From Gambelia wislizenii (taxonomy: Eukaryota; Chordata; Lepidosauria; Squamata; Crotaphytidae): a DNA stretch of 64,000 nucleotides. The translations under genes and the position numbers were made by a program. The notes beneath the pieces are model-generated. The model had not been told where the DNA came from. It saw nothing but the letters and a program-made list of their open reading frames with translations, and did not search any database. Where the stretch lies: positions 198,631,809-198,695,808 of the forward strand of contig JAUMIR010000002.1 of NCBI GenBank assembly GCA_030847615.1. The letters run 5' to 3'. Positions 31,968 to 43,319 of the stretch are shown in pieces. Numbering within the stretch: position 1 is the first letter of the stretch; each line of letters begins with the position of its first letter.

Positions 31968-34900
31968 TTACTCAATAAGCCAAATTGCTGCCAATTCACT
32001 CCATTCTACTTTCAAAAAGTCTATCCACTTTTCCCATTCTCTCCTAAATTTATTTTTTGATTTAAATTTAATCCACGAGGTGAGTTCTTCCATTCTTGCT
32101 ACCTCCTCCATTTTTAACAGCCATTCCTCTACTTTGGGTAGTTCGTCTGATTTCCAATATCTGGCCAGGACTATCCTCGCTGTGGTGATCATAAAAAATA
32201 TCAGGTTTCTCAGTTCTTTAGGAATATCTTTATCAATTAGGTTTAATAGAAAAAGCTCTGGTGAGAATCTAATTTCAATTTTCAAAATTTCCTTGATCCA
32301 AATATATATTTTTATCCAGAACTTTCTCACTATCTCACAGGTCCACCACATATGATAATACGAGCCTTCTTCTTTTTTACATTTCCAACATATAGGATCT
32401 ATCTCTTTATAGATTTTCGCTAGTTTTTGCGGTGTCATATACCATCGAAGTATAGTCTTATAGCAATTTTCTCTTAATTCCATGCACGTTGTGGCCTTTA
32501 TATTTCTTTTCCATACGGTTTCCCAATCGTCTAATTCAATCTTTTGTTCAACATTCTGGGCCCATTTGACCATATAGTCTTTTATAGTTTCTGGTTCCAA
32601 TTCCAGATCCAATAAGATTTTATATACTTTGGAGATTCTGATATCTTTACATTCTATTATAATCTTATCTAACTCCGTCTGTCGTTGTTCAATTCCTATT
32701 AATTTTATATCCATTTTATACCTTTCCACTATCTGTCTGTATTGGAACCAGTTACATTCTATTGAATTCTCTCTCAACTCCTCTATTGTTTTTAATCTAC
32801 ACGTATCACCTTGTACTTTTATTAAGTCTTTATAAGTCACCCATCTTTGTTTATTTATCATTTCCGTTCTTTTAAAAGCTTCTTGGGGTGCCACCCAAAG
32901 TGGAAGTCTTAGATATAATTGTTTTTTAACCTCTTTCCAGACATAAAGCATTGATCTTCTAATAATATGATTTTTGAATTTTCTATCTATTTTATCTTTT
33001 CCATACCAGAGGTATGCGTGAAAACCAAATTTCATATCAACTTCTTCTAACGTTAGCACCCTATCATCACTTAGTACAAACCAATCGTGTAGCCAGGTTA
33101 AGACCGCCGAGTTGTAATAGAGTCTTAAGTTAGGTAGCCCAAAACCACCCCTGTTTTTATCCTCTTGTAGAGTTTTCCAGTTAATCCTTGGCTTCTTACT
33201 CGCCCATATAAATTTGGATATGTCTTTATCCCATGTTTTAAATAGGTTCCTATTATGCATAACTGGTAGGTTCTGGAATAAAAATAATATCCTTGGTAGG
33301 ACCACCATTTTAACTGCGGCGATTCTCCCCATAATTGATAGTCTTAATTTTTCCCATCTCTCTAAGTCTTTTTTTATATCTTTCCAGACTCTAGTATAAT
33401 TATTTTCTACTAACTCTAAATTATTATTTGTAAGCATTATTCCAAGATATCTAACACGTTTTTGCACCTTATAATTCGTTAACCTAGACAATTCCTCTCC
33501 CTCTTTTTTTGACAAGTTTTTTATTATCATGTTTGTTTTTTCTTTGTTTATTTTTACTCCTGATACCTCACCGAACTCCCACAATTTCTCCTGCAATTTT
33601 TCAACTGATGTTACTGGTTCTTCTAAAGTTAAAGCTATATCGTCTGCGAAGGATGATATCTTATATTCCTGCTTCTTTATTCGCACACCCATTATTTCTT
33701 TATCCTCTCTAATCCCTCTACATAATATCTCCAAACTCATAATAAAGAGGAGTGGCGACAGTGGACACCCCTGTCTCACGCCCTTTTCTATTTTTATCTG
33801 TGGGGTCTTATCACCATTAATTATAATTTGAGCATTTTGTTTCTTATATATTGCCTTAACAGCTTGTATGAAGTTCTCTCCCAGTTTAATTTTCTCCATC
33901 ACAACTATCATAAATTGCCAACTCATGCTGTCGAATGCTTTTTCCGCATCAAGAAACAGTACGGCCAATTTTTTTTCAGGATGCATCTCGGCATATTCTA
34001 GAATGTTTAATATTCTTCTAATATTATTTTTCATATGTCTACCTGGGAGGAATCCCGTTTGATCTTTATCTACCCACTCATTCAAGATCTTCTTTAGTCT
34101 CTCTGCAAGTATGGTAACATAAATCTTATAATCAGTATTAAGCAGCGAGATTGGTCTATAATTTCTCATCTCTTCTGGGTTTTTATTTTCTTTCTGTATT
34201 AAGACTATGTTTGCATTTGACCAAGAGCTCGGTATCTCTCCTCCTGCCATTATATTATTAAACAGATCACACAATGTTGATTTCAACTGGTCTATAAAGA
34301 TCTTGTAAAAAGTTGCCGAGAAGCCATCTGGGCCTGGTGTCTTGCCGGCTTTTAATATTTTAATAGCGTGGTCTACCTCATTAATAGTAATTCTCCTATT
34401 TAACTCTTCTTTCTGTTGTAGATTTATTATGGAGATATTTTGTGCTTCTAAGTATCTTTCTATCTTTTCCCTCCTTAGATCTTCCGGTTGTGTTTCTTTA
34501 AAAAGAGTTGTATAATATTCTCCAAAGCATCTTCTGATATCCTTTTCATTTGTCACTAGTTTGTCCTTCTCCTTTATTTTTAATATTTGTTGTTTCTCTC
34601 GGGCTTTTCTCAATCTATACATTAGCCATTTTCCGACTTTATTACTCTGTTCATAATACCTTTGTTTCATAAATCTCATCTTTTTTTCTATTTCTTGTGA
34701 CATATCCGTTCTTAATTGATTTTGCAAAATTTTTAACTCATTTACCACTTTTGTATTCGTTGGATCATTTCTCAATATTAATTCCTTGTTTCTTATGGCT
34801 TTCTGTATCTTTTGCACTTTTTCATCCTTTCTCTTATTTTTTTCCCAATCTATTTGCATTATTACTCCCCTGATAACTGCCTTACAAGCTTCCCATACAC

Positions 34901-35738
34901 TCTGAATTGTAACATCTCCTTCTTTATTTTCTTTAAAGTAGTTTCTTAATGCCTGTTTAATTCTCTCTTGTGTACCTTCCTCCTGCAACAATATTTCCTT
35001 CAATCTCCAATCATATCTCTTTCTCTTTGTCTTTAACTTCAAGCTAATCATATTGTGATCAGAGATTGTCTTAGGAGATATTTCCATTGATTCTATGCAA
35101 CTCATCATGTTTTTTGAAATTATAAACATATCAATGCGGGAGAGAGAATTGTGCCTGTCAGAAAAAAAGGTATAGTCCCTGCTGTCATTATATAGATGTC
35201 TCCATGCATCCCCCATAGACAAATTCTCCATGAATTCAAAGAAGGAACTGGGTAGATTTCCTTGGTTTTCTTTTATACCTTTCCCCGATATTCTATCTTT
35301 ACATGGATCTAAGACCCCATTCCAATCCCCCAGGCAAATGATATTTTCATATTCCCTATCCGATACTACCTTCAACAATTCTTTATAAAATTTGCCCCTA
35401 TTTTCTGAAGGGGCATAAATTCCCAGCACTAAAATTCTTTTTCCCATAATCATTATTTCCAAACCCAGATACCTTCCTTTGACATCCTTTATTACTTCTT
35501 CCGCATGCAATTCATTTTTTACATAGAATACAATCCCCTTCTTCTTCTTATCAATTGAGTTTACAAATTCTCGACCTAATTTTCTGTTCCTCAAGAGATG
35601 ATAATCTTTATCTTTTATATGTGTCTCTTGAATACAGATCAGATCTGCTTTACTTCTCTCTAATTGGTAGAATACTTGCTTTCTTTTACACGGTGAGTTC
35701 ATACCTCTCACGTTCCATGAAAGTAGTTTAATTCCCAT
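31968..35738 (-). CDS. L1 ORF2 protein (endonuclease / reverse transcriptase), intact
   Basis: 1256 codons, close to the usual L1 ORF2 length (about 1275). APE endonuclease at 1-238: LLSWNVRGMN (N9), CIQETHI (E38), GIYAPS (Y108), GDWNG (D138, N140), SRIDMF (D203), SDHNM (D227, H228). Reverse transcriptase: AGKTPGPDGF (464), NYRPISLLN (526), motif A FLDAEKAFD (D597), GVRQGCPLSPLL (653), motif C FADD (697-700). The C-terminal CWKC...H....C motif spans about 1117-1134. All catalytic residues are present and there is no internal stop. It nicks target DNA and copies L1 RNA at the nick. The start is the canonical MGIKLLSWN methionine, 68 bases after ORF1 stops. It may still be functional, but its ORF1 partner in this copy is broken. 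Confidence 0.97.
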   Translation of the reverse strand: MGIKLLSWNVRGMNSPCKRKQVFYQLERSKADLICIQETHIKDKDYHLLRNRKLGREFVNSIDKKKKGIVFYVKNELHAEEVIKDVKGRYLGLEIMIMGKRILVLGIYAPSENRGKFYKELLKVVSDREYENIICLGDWNGVLDPCKDRISGKGIKENQGNLPSSFFEFMENLSMGDAWRHLYNDSRDYTFFSDRHNSLSRIDMFIISKNMMSCIESMEISPKTISDHNMISLKLKTKRKRYDWRLKEILLQEEGTQERIKQALRNYFKENKEGDVTIQSVWEACKAVIRGVIMQIDWEKNKRKDEKVQKIQKAIRNKELILRNDPTNTKVVNELKILQNQLRTDMSQEIEKKMRFMKQRYYEQSNKVGKWLMYRLRKAREKQQILKIKEKDKLVTNEKDIRRCFGEYYTTLFKETQPEDLRREKIERYLEAQNISIINLQQKEELNRRITINEVDHAIKILKAGKTPGPDGFSATFYKIFIDQLKSTLCDLFNNIMAGGEIPSSWSNANIVLIQKENKNPEEMRNYRPISLLNTDYKIYVTILAERLKKILNEWVDKDQTGFLPGRHMKNNIRRILNILEYAEMHPEKKLAVLFLDAEKAFDSMSWQFMIVVMEKIKLGENFIQAVKAIYKKQNAQIIINGDKTPQIKIEKGVRQGCPLSPLLFIMSLEILCRGIREDKEIMGVRIKKQEYKISSFADDIALTLEEPVTSVEKLQEKLWEFGEVSGVKINKEKTNMIIKNLSKKEGEELSRLTNYKVQKRVRYLGIMLTNNNLELVENNYTRVWKDIKKDLERWEKLRLSIMGRIAAVKMVVLPRILFLFQNLPVMHNRNLFKTWDKDISKFIWASKKPRINWKTLQEDKNRGGFGLPNLRLYYNSAVLTWLHDWFVLSDDRVLTLEEVDMKFGFHAYLWYGKDKIDRKFKNHIIRRSMLYVWKEVKKQLYLRLPLWVAPQEAFKRTEMINKQRWVTYKDLIKVQGDTCRLKTIEELRENSIECNWFQYRQIVERYKMDIKLIGIEQRQTELDKIIIECKDIRISKVYKILLDLELEPETIKDYMVKWAQNVEQKIELDDWETVWKRNIKATTCMELRENCYKTILRWYMTPQKLAKIYKEIDPICWKCKKEEGSYYHMWWTCEIVRKFWIKIYIWIKEILKIEIRFSPELFLLNLIDKDIPKELRNLIFFMITTARIVLARYWKSDELPKVEEWLLKMEEVARMEELTSWIKFKSKNKFRREWEKWIDFLKVEWSELAAIWLIE

Positions 35739-35806
35739 TTTTTATTTTTATCTTATTTTATGTGCAGATAGATTCCTTTTTTTCCTTTCTCTTTTTCTTT
35801 TTTACC

Positions 35807-36310
35807 TTATCTCCTTAATCTGTTTTTCTTTCTTTCTTCTCTGTCTCTTTCTTCTCTAACTTCTACCTCCGATCCTAAATCTTGTAGTTCTTCATCCATA
35901 TCCTCTTCCTCCTCCACCTCCTCCTCTTCTTCTGATTCTAAGTCTCCCCCCACTCCTTTCTCATCCTTTTCTCTAACCTTCATTTCCTCTCTACTACCTC
36001 TCATTTCTTCAATTTCTTCCACATTTTCCTCCTCCTCCTCTACTACAGGTTTATCCTCCTGCTGTTCATTATGTATTTTTTGCTTATCTACTTTCCGCGT
36101 TTTTTCCGGGCCTAATTGTCCTTTGTCATTTCTCTCTTTCTCTTTATTCTCTAGATCTTTCCCATATTTGGCTAAAAAATCTTTTGCTTTGTTAATAGTA
36201 TTCAATCTATATTTCCTCTGTCCAAAGTTGAAGGAGATCCCTTCTACCCTTTCCCATCGGTATTGAATTCCCTTTTTCTGTAATTTAGATGTTAGGAATT
36301 GATATTCTTT
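35807..36310 (-). pseudogene. L1 ORF1, C-terminal part after the frameshift
   Basis: The frame entering near 36310 reads KEYQFLTSKLQKKGIQYRW and continues to the stop at 35807. The matched ATG ORF alone is 35807-36205. This is the ORF1 C-terminal RNA-binding domain. It is followed by a tail of about 100 residues very rich in Glu/Lys, with EEEEEVEEEEDMDEE, ending KKNRLRR. Mammalian ORF1p has no such acidic tail, so it is a lineage feature or an expansion. Confidence 0.8.
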
Positions 36311-36951
36311 CCTTTTTTTAATATTTGTGCTGGGATATCCTTAAAGATTGCTATTTCATTATCTTCAACAATTAATTTTTCCTCATAGTTTTTTTCCAGA
36401 ATTTGATCTCTAATTTTTGCTCTTGTAAAATATATAGCAATATCGCGTGGTAAACTTCTTTGTATAGCTACCCTTGAATTTATCCTGAATATTTTATCAA
36501 TTTCCATTTCCATCCTTGCTACTGGAATATCTACATACTCAGCTAAGCAGGGAATTAACCTATCATATAGATCCTCCTCCTCCATTTCCATCAATCCTCT
36601 TATTTTTAAACATTTCTCCCTCAACCTCATTTGTATTTCTAACTCTCTTAATTCACCTTGGTCTTGATTTTCTCTTAAATATTCTGTTGTTTTTTCTAGC
36701 CTTTTTGTTTTAGAGTCTAAATTTTCTACTTTTTCACTCAGCTGTTTTACGTCTTCTGTTATTTTATTTAGTTTTTTCCCAAAATCATCTAATTCTTTTT
36801 TTATATCTTTCCTTATCTCTTTAATTTCTTGGGTCATATCTTCCTTTAACTTCCTAAATTCCTGTAATAGCAATTGTTGTATTTCTGTGATTTCACTAGA
36901 GTCCCTTCTAGTTGCTAATGTATGTACCTGTGTACTCCTCTTTACAGGCAT
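36292..36951 (-). pseudogene. L1 ORF1, N-terminal coiled coil and RRM part
   Basis: 219 codons from MPVKRSTQVH. Residues about 25-105 form a long heptad-rich coiled coil (trimerisation in ORF1p). LRLREKCLKIRGL begins the RRM-like domain and DIAIYFTRAKIRDQIL matches its later part. The frame ends prematurely at an A-run (T-run at about 36314-36320 on +), where one base lost or gained shifts it from the C-terminal domain. A one-base indel in a homopolymer could also be an assembly error. Confidence 0.85.
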
Positions 36952-38658
36952 TGTGCTTCTATTTATCTTTACCTTTAATTTCTACTATCCTTACCTTAAT
37001 CTTCTACACTTACAGTATCTTTATCTTCACTTCTATATGGCTTTCCCTGGTTACTTTAATTAAATTGGTTCAATCTGGTATCACATTCGGGTTATACCAT
37101 ATTATTTCTTCCTATCCACCGTTTCAATTATCTCTGATACTTGGGTTCTACTCAAATTCCTCTATAAATGCTTTACCTCCCTCAGTGCCAGTAATATTGC
37201 TTATTATACCTCTGTATACTTCAGAGTGGAGCTAATTACCATTAATTCCCAAAGACCCGCGCTAAATCCGCTTCTAAACCCAAGTTGGTATAATAATAAC
37301 GCCAATGCTTTACCCAATTGGTACAATAGACAGCTTAGCACTTTATCAACTTTCTCAACTTTATCAACTTTCCGTTATTTCCGTTGTAACAATCCTTCCT
37401 AATCCGCTCTCTTACCCTCTCCTCCAAGTTTACTCCCCACCTTCCAGATCACCGCAACTTAGGCCCTTCCCTTCACCATACCCCACTCCTTCTCCCCTCT
37501 TACTTTCTTTATTTTACTAACCCAGTCCTTCAGTTCATACCACAGCTCTCCCTCTCATTCACACCGCCCTCTGTTCTCTTCTCAAACTTCACCTCCGTTT
37601 CTCCAAGTTCTTCTGTTTTCAATACACTGCGTTCCTTCCCTCTGCTGTACTTCAGGGTTCACCTCTCCTCTTCTCTCCTCCAAGCCACTCTCCTCCTCCT
37701 CTCGTTGAAACTCTTCCACGTCTACTATTCCTTTCTACACGAGTGTTCCTCCAGTCTTTGCTCCACGGCTGCCTTTGCTCAAGTCCCCACCTCGCCTTTT
37801 CTCTCTTTATCTTTGCTCTAAACAGTTTTATTCCCCTGTAGTCTGATCCCAATCTGCTATTTCAGACTTATCTCCTTCAACCACCGCTCTGCGCTCAGAT
37901 TCCACCCTCAAAATCAAAACCCGGGGTGGGTCACGCTCCTTCAGCCCAGTCGTCTTTTTCCTCTAAGTTTCCTCTAAATTCTACACGGGGCCTTCGCCTT
38001 TCACTCTGTCTCTCCACTCCACTCTGTTCCTCTCTACTCTGCTTCGGTCCTCCACCCCTTCGCTCCCCTTCACTCCTCACTGCTCCAATCCACTGCTCCA
38101 ATCCACTCCTGGACTTCTATTCCGCTTTAACGCTGTATCGCGGTTTCCACTGATCACAGTTTCTCTGACGCTACTGATTCATTAAGGATTCCTCGTATTT
38201 TTGGCCGTCTTTCCTTCTCTATCCACCTTCTCACATACAGGTTAGTTCGATTTTAATAGCTTTATATCACTGCTAATCGAATTGTCGGTCTCATAAACTG
38301 TGTAGAAATATTTCAAGAAAGATCTTCCCAGTTCATCCACCAGCTGGACGCTACACCATCTCTTATTTATTTATTAAAAAGTCAGTGGAGTTGTTTGTCT
38401 CCTTCTTCTTAGGGCTCCCAGCCAGGGGTGTTGAAGGCTTAGAGACCTATTACGTGCCGCCCCCTACCCTCTTCAGGGGGAGAGGGGCAGACCCCGTCTT
38501 CAGGTCTTATGCAAGCCCACTCTGGACCCTTTTATACAAAAAGGTACTCTTTTCTGGTTTAGGAGTATATCTACCAGAAATCCCCCCGGTTGGTGACTGC
38601 GAGCTCTCCCACTGAGCTACTCGCAGCTGCTCACAACTCCGTCGCTGACCGGAAGTCC
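36952..38658 (-). promoter_or_regulatory. L1 5' UTR with internal promoter region
   Basis: 1.7 kb before ORF1. The distal part (38370-38658) has CpG-rich stretches such as 'ccttccggtcagcgacgg' on the - strand. L1 5' UTRs carry an internal RNA polymerase II promoter; the exact start is taken from the target duplication at 38659. Confidence 0.7.
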
Positions 38659-38675
38659 GTGCAAGGAGGTATTTT
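38659..38675. repeat. L1 target-site duplication, copy 2
   Basis: gtgcaaggaggtatttt, same as 31479-31495. Host sequence resumes after it. Confidence 0.95.
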
Positions 38676-38741
38676 AAAGGAGGATTTTAAGCATCTCTGG
38701 GGAAGGCTATCCCTTACAAACAGGGACCATAACCTCCAACT

Positions 38742-38830
38742 GTCTCAGTTTGGCAGAGATAGTCCCAATTAATCCTGTCATTCCAGTTTTTCAGCTGCTT
38801 TTAAAATGTCCCATTTTCTCTCTTCTCTGT
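38742..38830 (+). repeat. Interrupted dispersed repeat, left part
   Basis: 'cagtttggcagagatagtcccaattaatcc' (in two parts) matches 54072-54150. There the repeat runs on without break; here it resumes at 39897. Confidence 0.55.
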
Positions 38831-39205
38831 AACAAGAGTGACCAATCCATCCATTTTTGATACATATTTAATTGACATATATTAATACAAGGCCCTCCAT
38901 GAGCCTGACAGGAAAGTTCAGGTTAGAGCTGAATGTACACACCAAAGGACTAGCCATTTCAAGTTCCACAATGTATTTTGCACCTCATATAAAGGTGAAG
39001 TGGAGTTTCTTTGAAGTTTGCCATGATAACGCCACATTTTCCTGAGAAGTCGCCAGGAGGAAGCATCATTCTGACCACTTCAAAAGTTAGCTGGAAATCT
39101 CATCATTGTGATTTCCTGATTTCCTTATCTTTCCATCTGCATCCCAAAGAGAGAGTTGTCTGTCATCCATCAGTTTGAAAACTGCCCTTTTCCCACAGCA
39201 CAGAG

Positions 39206-39765
39206 TTTTCTTTGTTGTAATGTTGGGAATCTTCTGATTAACAATTGCTTTTCTCTCTAAATTGCACCTTCAAAGGAGATTTTGCCTATAAATATACCCC
39301 TGAATCTCCCCTCAGTGCACTCAGTCCCCCTTTCCTCCTGTCTCTGCATCAGTCGGTTCTTCTCCCCCCACTGCTTTTTCTCTTTTCCCTTCTGAATCTC
39401 TCCCATTCTCTGCCTGACAAAGGCTCCTTCCTTCCCGCTTAATATCTTTCTCTGTGTGCCAGACAAGAGGCTTCTAACTTCACCCTTCCCTTTCATTTTA
39501 ACCATCCACCGCCTGTCATTGTGAGCTACTCGAGAATAATTCCCTCCGCTGTGCTACTCGTGCAGAGTTCTTCACTCCGGAGTGGTACGGTATTTCATCG
39601 ATACACCTTAAACTAACCCACCTTTCAGATTCTTCCTGCTTTTCTTCAATAGTTCTTGTGAGTGTGCTGGATGTATGTATATGGTGTGAATGCAGTTTTA
39701 ATTCATTTCCAATAAAGATTTCAAGGTTATTTGGTTTCTCTGGCTCATTCTCTCCCAGGATACAA
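39206..39765 (+). mobile_element. Candidate solo LTR inside the interrupted repeat
   Basis: It starts 'tgttgggaatcttctg' (near 39221), has TATAAATA near 39288 and AATAAA near 39710, with pyrimidine-rich sequence between. The AATAAA region matches 1210-1345. Ends and target duplication were not defined. Confidence 0.35.
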
Positions 39766-39896
39766 GGTTCTGCAAGTGACGTGATCTCTCACATGCCAAC
39801 CGAGCAAATTTAAATTCCCCAGAACAAGATCTTTACATGCATGGACTTTCCACAGACACTAGCAATTTGCATAACACCTCCTCCTGTTTTCTCCCC

Positions 39897-40150
39897 ATAG
39901 GCTCACCTTATTTCAACTACTACAAACTGAGTTCAAAGTGTAAGTAACTCAGCAGGGAGGAGAAGAGAGAAGGAGGTGGAATCTTGTCCTTACCAGTAGA
40001 CTCAGGCAAAAGCAAACTGCTGCAGCCTCTCCTGGCTTGTGTGTTCTTCCTCATTTGTAACTTTTGCCAGCTGGACCACACTCTGATGTGTTGCTTGGCC
40101 ACACGTGTCCTGGTTTTCATCTGTGAAATGTTGGAGGGTATGCAGGGACA
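39897..40150 (+). repeat. Interrupted dispersed repeat, right part
   Basis: 'ctactacaaactgagttcaa' to 'gtgaaatgttggagggtatg' matches 54195-54430, continuing the copy begun at 38742. Confidence 0.6.
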
Positions 40151-40393
40151 TGTAGCAGTTCCAGCCATGGATGAGGAGAGAAAGGTGTAAAGAGCACTTC
40201 ACCATGTTCTTGATTATCTTGTCAGTGCTCACAGAGTAAGCATCCCAAGCTATGTATAGCTCAGTCCTATATTTGTTCAGCTGGCATAAAGTCCTACTGC
40301 ATTCAAAGGGGCCAACTCCTTGATTACTAGACAGCCTAGCCTAGTTTATCCCATTCTAGTAACCTTTAGGTTAGATTACTGCAACACATTATA

Positions 40394-40622
40394 CAGTTGT
40401 CCCTCCACATTCACGGATTTGGCGTTCACGGTTTTAAGTATTCACGGCTTGAAAATATTCTTAAAAAATAATACTCCAAAAAGCAATCCTTGATTTTGTC
40501 ATCTTATATAAGGGCCACCATTCTGCTATGCCATTGCATATAAAGGGACTTGAGTATTCACAGATTTTGGTATTCATGGGGGGTCCTGGAACCAAACCCC
40601 AGTGAATGTGAAGGGACAACTG
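40394..40622. mobile_element. Tigger/pogo-like MITE
   Basis: Begins CAGTTGTCCCTCCACATTCA, ends TGAATGTGAAGGGACAACTG, flanked by TA on both sides. The interior is the reverse orientation of the 24396-24613 copy. Confidence 0.85.
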
Positions 40623-41051
40623 TACATCATACATAGGAGTGCTGCAGCAGACATTTTGGAAGTTCCAGCTATTTCAGAAGACAGTAGCTTCCCTCTTCTT
40701 GTTTGCTCACTTTTTTTAAAAAAAAATGTAATGCTTATATTGTAGGAACTGAAATAACACAAACAACTGTGAACAATTGTTAGCTCAGACTGGATTTTGG
40801 GGATATATTTCCTTCTATTTAAAACAACTACATTGACTTCTGGTCCATTCAAAGTTCAGTTCAGCCTGCCAGTGCTTACCTTGAAAGACCTTCACTGAGT
40901 GGGATCAGGGTACCTGAAAGACTGCCTCCCTCTGTATCAGCTGGCCCACTCTTGCTGAGATTATAATTAGATGCTCCTCTTTGGGTGTTCATAAGGCCAA
41001 AGATGCTGCAGGTGGCAGACAGAGATCAGACCTTTGCACATCCATAATGGG

Positions 41052-41276
41052 ATTCAGGGCCTGTCTACAGTGTAGAAATACAGCAGTTTGACACCACTTT
41101 AGCCACCTTCGTTCTATCCTATGGAATCCTGGTATTTGGCTGAGGCACCAGAGTTCTCTGCTAGAAAAGGTTAAATACCTCACATAACTACCAATACCAG
41201 GATTCCACAGGACAGAACTATGGTGGATAAAGTTGGTGTCAAACTGCTTTATTTCTGCAGTGCAGATAGGCCCTTC
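41052..41276. repeat. Palindromic MITE Pal-A, fullest copy
   Basis: Ends are 'gggcctgtctacagtgtag' and 'ctgcagtgcagataggccc', with 'agcagtttgacaccacttta' mirrored by 'taaagttggtgtcaaactgc'. TTCA on both sides may be part of the target duplication. Resembles non-autonomous hAT elements. Confidence 0.75.
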
Positions 41277-41839
41277 AATCTAACTACAGGCCATGTAGCT
41301 ACAATATCAAGCCTTTAAAAACAACTCCCCCCCTCCTATCATTAGTTGTTTGTATTGCTTACCATGATGGAGAGTTCTGAAGTAGCTGAAAGCCTGCACA
41401 TTTTTGTTGGTCCCAAGAAAAGTACTGTATTGCCCAGCAATAGATTATTTTTATTATTTATTTGTTTGTTTAGTGCTTTCCAGAGAGCTTCACCTAGCAC
41501 GTCCCTTTGTTGTTAGCTGCAGGTGAATACACTGAAAGTTCATTTTTCCCAGGAAAGGTGTTCTTAATTTCTGCTCTCAGTCTTGCTTCCACAGTCTCAC
41601 TTTTCATGCACTCCTTTTGTATCTCCTCCTCTTTCTTCTACATGTTGTTGTTGCTACCATTTTTTTTTCAGTTTCACAATTGACCAGGTGTTACTGACTG
41701 GAATTTGGGGCCATCAATGATTCAGATTCTATCCAAGAATCTAGGAATCAGTGAGTTATTGTCGGATAACATGGTGCATTCCAAGTAGCATCTCTTATTA
41801 TAATTGTGCTATTGTGATTTTATCCATGGCAAGTTTTGG

Positions 41840-43310
41840 GGGCTGTCTAAATGGTGAAAATACTCTTCATGAAATGTGAGGAGAATCCTACCTGTCTTAA
41901 CATGATCCTGCATCGTTACACTGTATTCAGGAGAAGGGCAACCAAAAATGTCAAAAACTTCTTTGTGGCTTTTCCTGGAGTTTTTAAAAAACAGAGAAGG
42001 GAATGCACATTCCTGGGTGCCGTTTATATGATGAAAATGTAGTGGGAAGAATTTGTGTCGATCCCTGGCAGTTTACACGTACATCGGGTCGGGTACATGA
42101 TTTTCGGAAGGGGGGGCCACCTTTTATCCCTCAACCTGTGGGACTTCCAGTCCCGCGGTTTGTGCCGGTTTTTAAAAAAGTCACTGGAGGATTCGGAAAA
42201 TCGGAAATGTAAACAGCCTGGGACAAAATATCTCAGTACTAGGGGATGACCGGAAATGGTGACTGGGGGGCGGGCTTAGAAATCAGTGACCAGAAAAGGA
42301 GGGGTCAGTCACCCGTTCAACAGATCCAGCCTCACCAGCCAAAAACAAAGGCATCCCTTCCAGCTGCACAAAGGTTGATGTGTGTGTGTGTGCGCGTGTG
42401 TACTCAATCACCTTTTTAAATGGATTTCTACACTGCAAACCCTTCAGCTTTACCTTTTCCTCTACTGCATGTTACAGAGAGATCGTGGTGGGCAGAGGGT
42501 CGCCCATTCATCCCCTGCCTTGATCACCTCCCTGGGTTTGAACGGGCACAGTAAAATATTCCAGCCTCTGAGCGAATGAACACCCTTTAATTCCCCCTCT
42601 CTGTGTCTGTGTCTTTCAAAACGCCTGTCTGTAGCTGGCTTGAAACCTGAACTCTGCAGCTAAATCTCTGCTGTAAGGGTTAATATTTTAAAGAGGCAAG
42701 GGGAAACCCAAGCGGCTTGATTTCAAAAGGAAAGCACTCGTTTGTTCCTGCATCTGAGCGACAGATCTCAGTCTGGATCTTTCAAAATGCTTTCTGCCTC
42801 TTCTTAAAGGGTTAACATTTTACAGAAGCAAGGGGAATACCAAACCTCTGCCCCCCTCTCTCCCCCCCAGCCAGCCAATAGCATAGCTCATGGCGCAGAA
42901 CTCTAAAGGAAGTGCGTCACTGAGGTTGTGAAAACATGAGTAATCGCATCTTTGATTGACAGCCAAAAAAAAAAAACCCTAAAAAAATCACGGAACTTTG
43001 GACGTGTAAATATCAGTCACGGGACCACCTGGGATATCCAGATCAGTGACATAAATCGTATAAACAGCGAGGGACAGATTCGTGATCACAAAATCACGGT
43101 AAGCACCGCGACAATTTCTGTTGTGTAACTGGCACCCTGCTCCTTGGGACAAGCGATTCACTTTGAATTGCTTTCCCGTACAAGCAGAAGTACAAAGCTG
43201 ATTGGCCAGATGAGCACGGGGGGTAGGGCTCACTAGCAATGCAAGCACCTGGAGCCGCCATGTTGGATTTTCACCTTAGCAAACGAGTGTTGACAATAAA
43301 ACTCATTTAT
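41840..43310. mobile_element. Candidate DNA-transposon-derived block
   Basis: Pieces are shared, in inverted order, with 54775-55405: 'cctacctgtc' near 41888 and 'attaggacaggtagg' near 55323; 'gctgattggccagat' near 43198 and 'ctggccaatcagatt' near 55126. Internal inverted stretches ('cgatccctggcagtttacac' and, reversed, 'cgtataaacagcgagggac') and elevated CpG fit a large non-autonomous element. Boundaries are approximate. Confidence 0.35.
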
Positions 43311-43319
43311 TTTTCTTTT

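Larger units (their letters stand above)
31496..38658 (-). mobile_element. Full-length L1 retrotransposon
   Basis: A 7.16-kb element on the - strand between perfect 17-bp target duplications. In its own direction: 5' UTR about 1.7 kb, ORF1 (one frameshift), a 68-bp gap, an open ORF2 of 1256 codons, a 472-bp 3' UTR and an A/T-rich tail with AATAAAG and (AAT)n rather than pure poly-A. L1-clade features are the APE endonuclease, RT with FADD and the C-terminal Cys/His motif. Three older truncated relatives lie at 10298, 11199 and 13560. Confidence 0.95.

Noticed and set aside
36292..36951. 219-residue coiled-coil protein as a host gene
   Set aside because: Its position 5' of ORF2, the RRM-like end and the target duplications show it is L1 ORF1.
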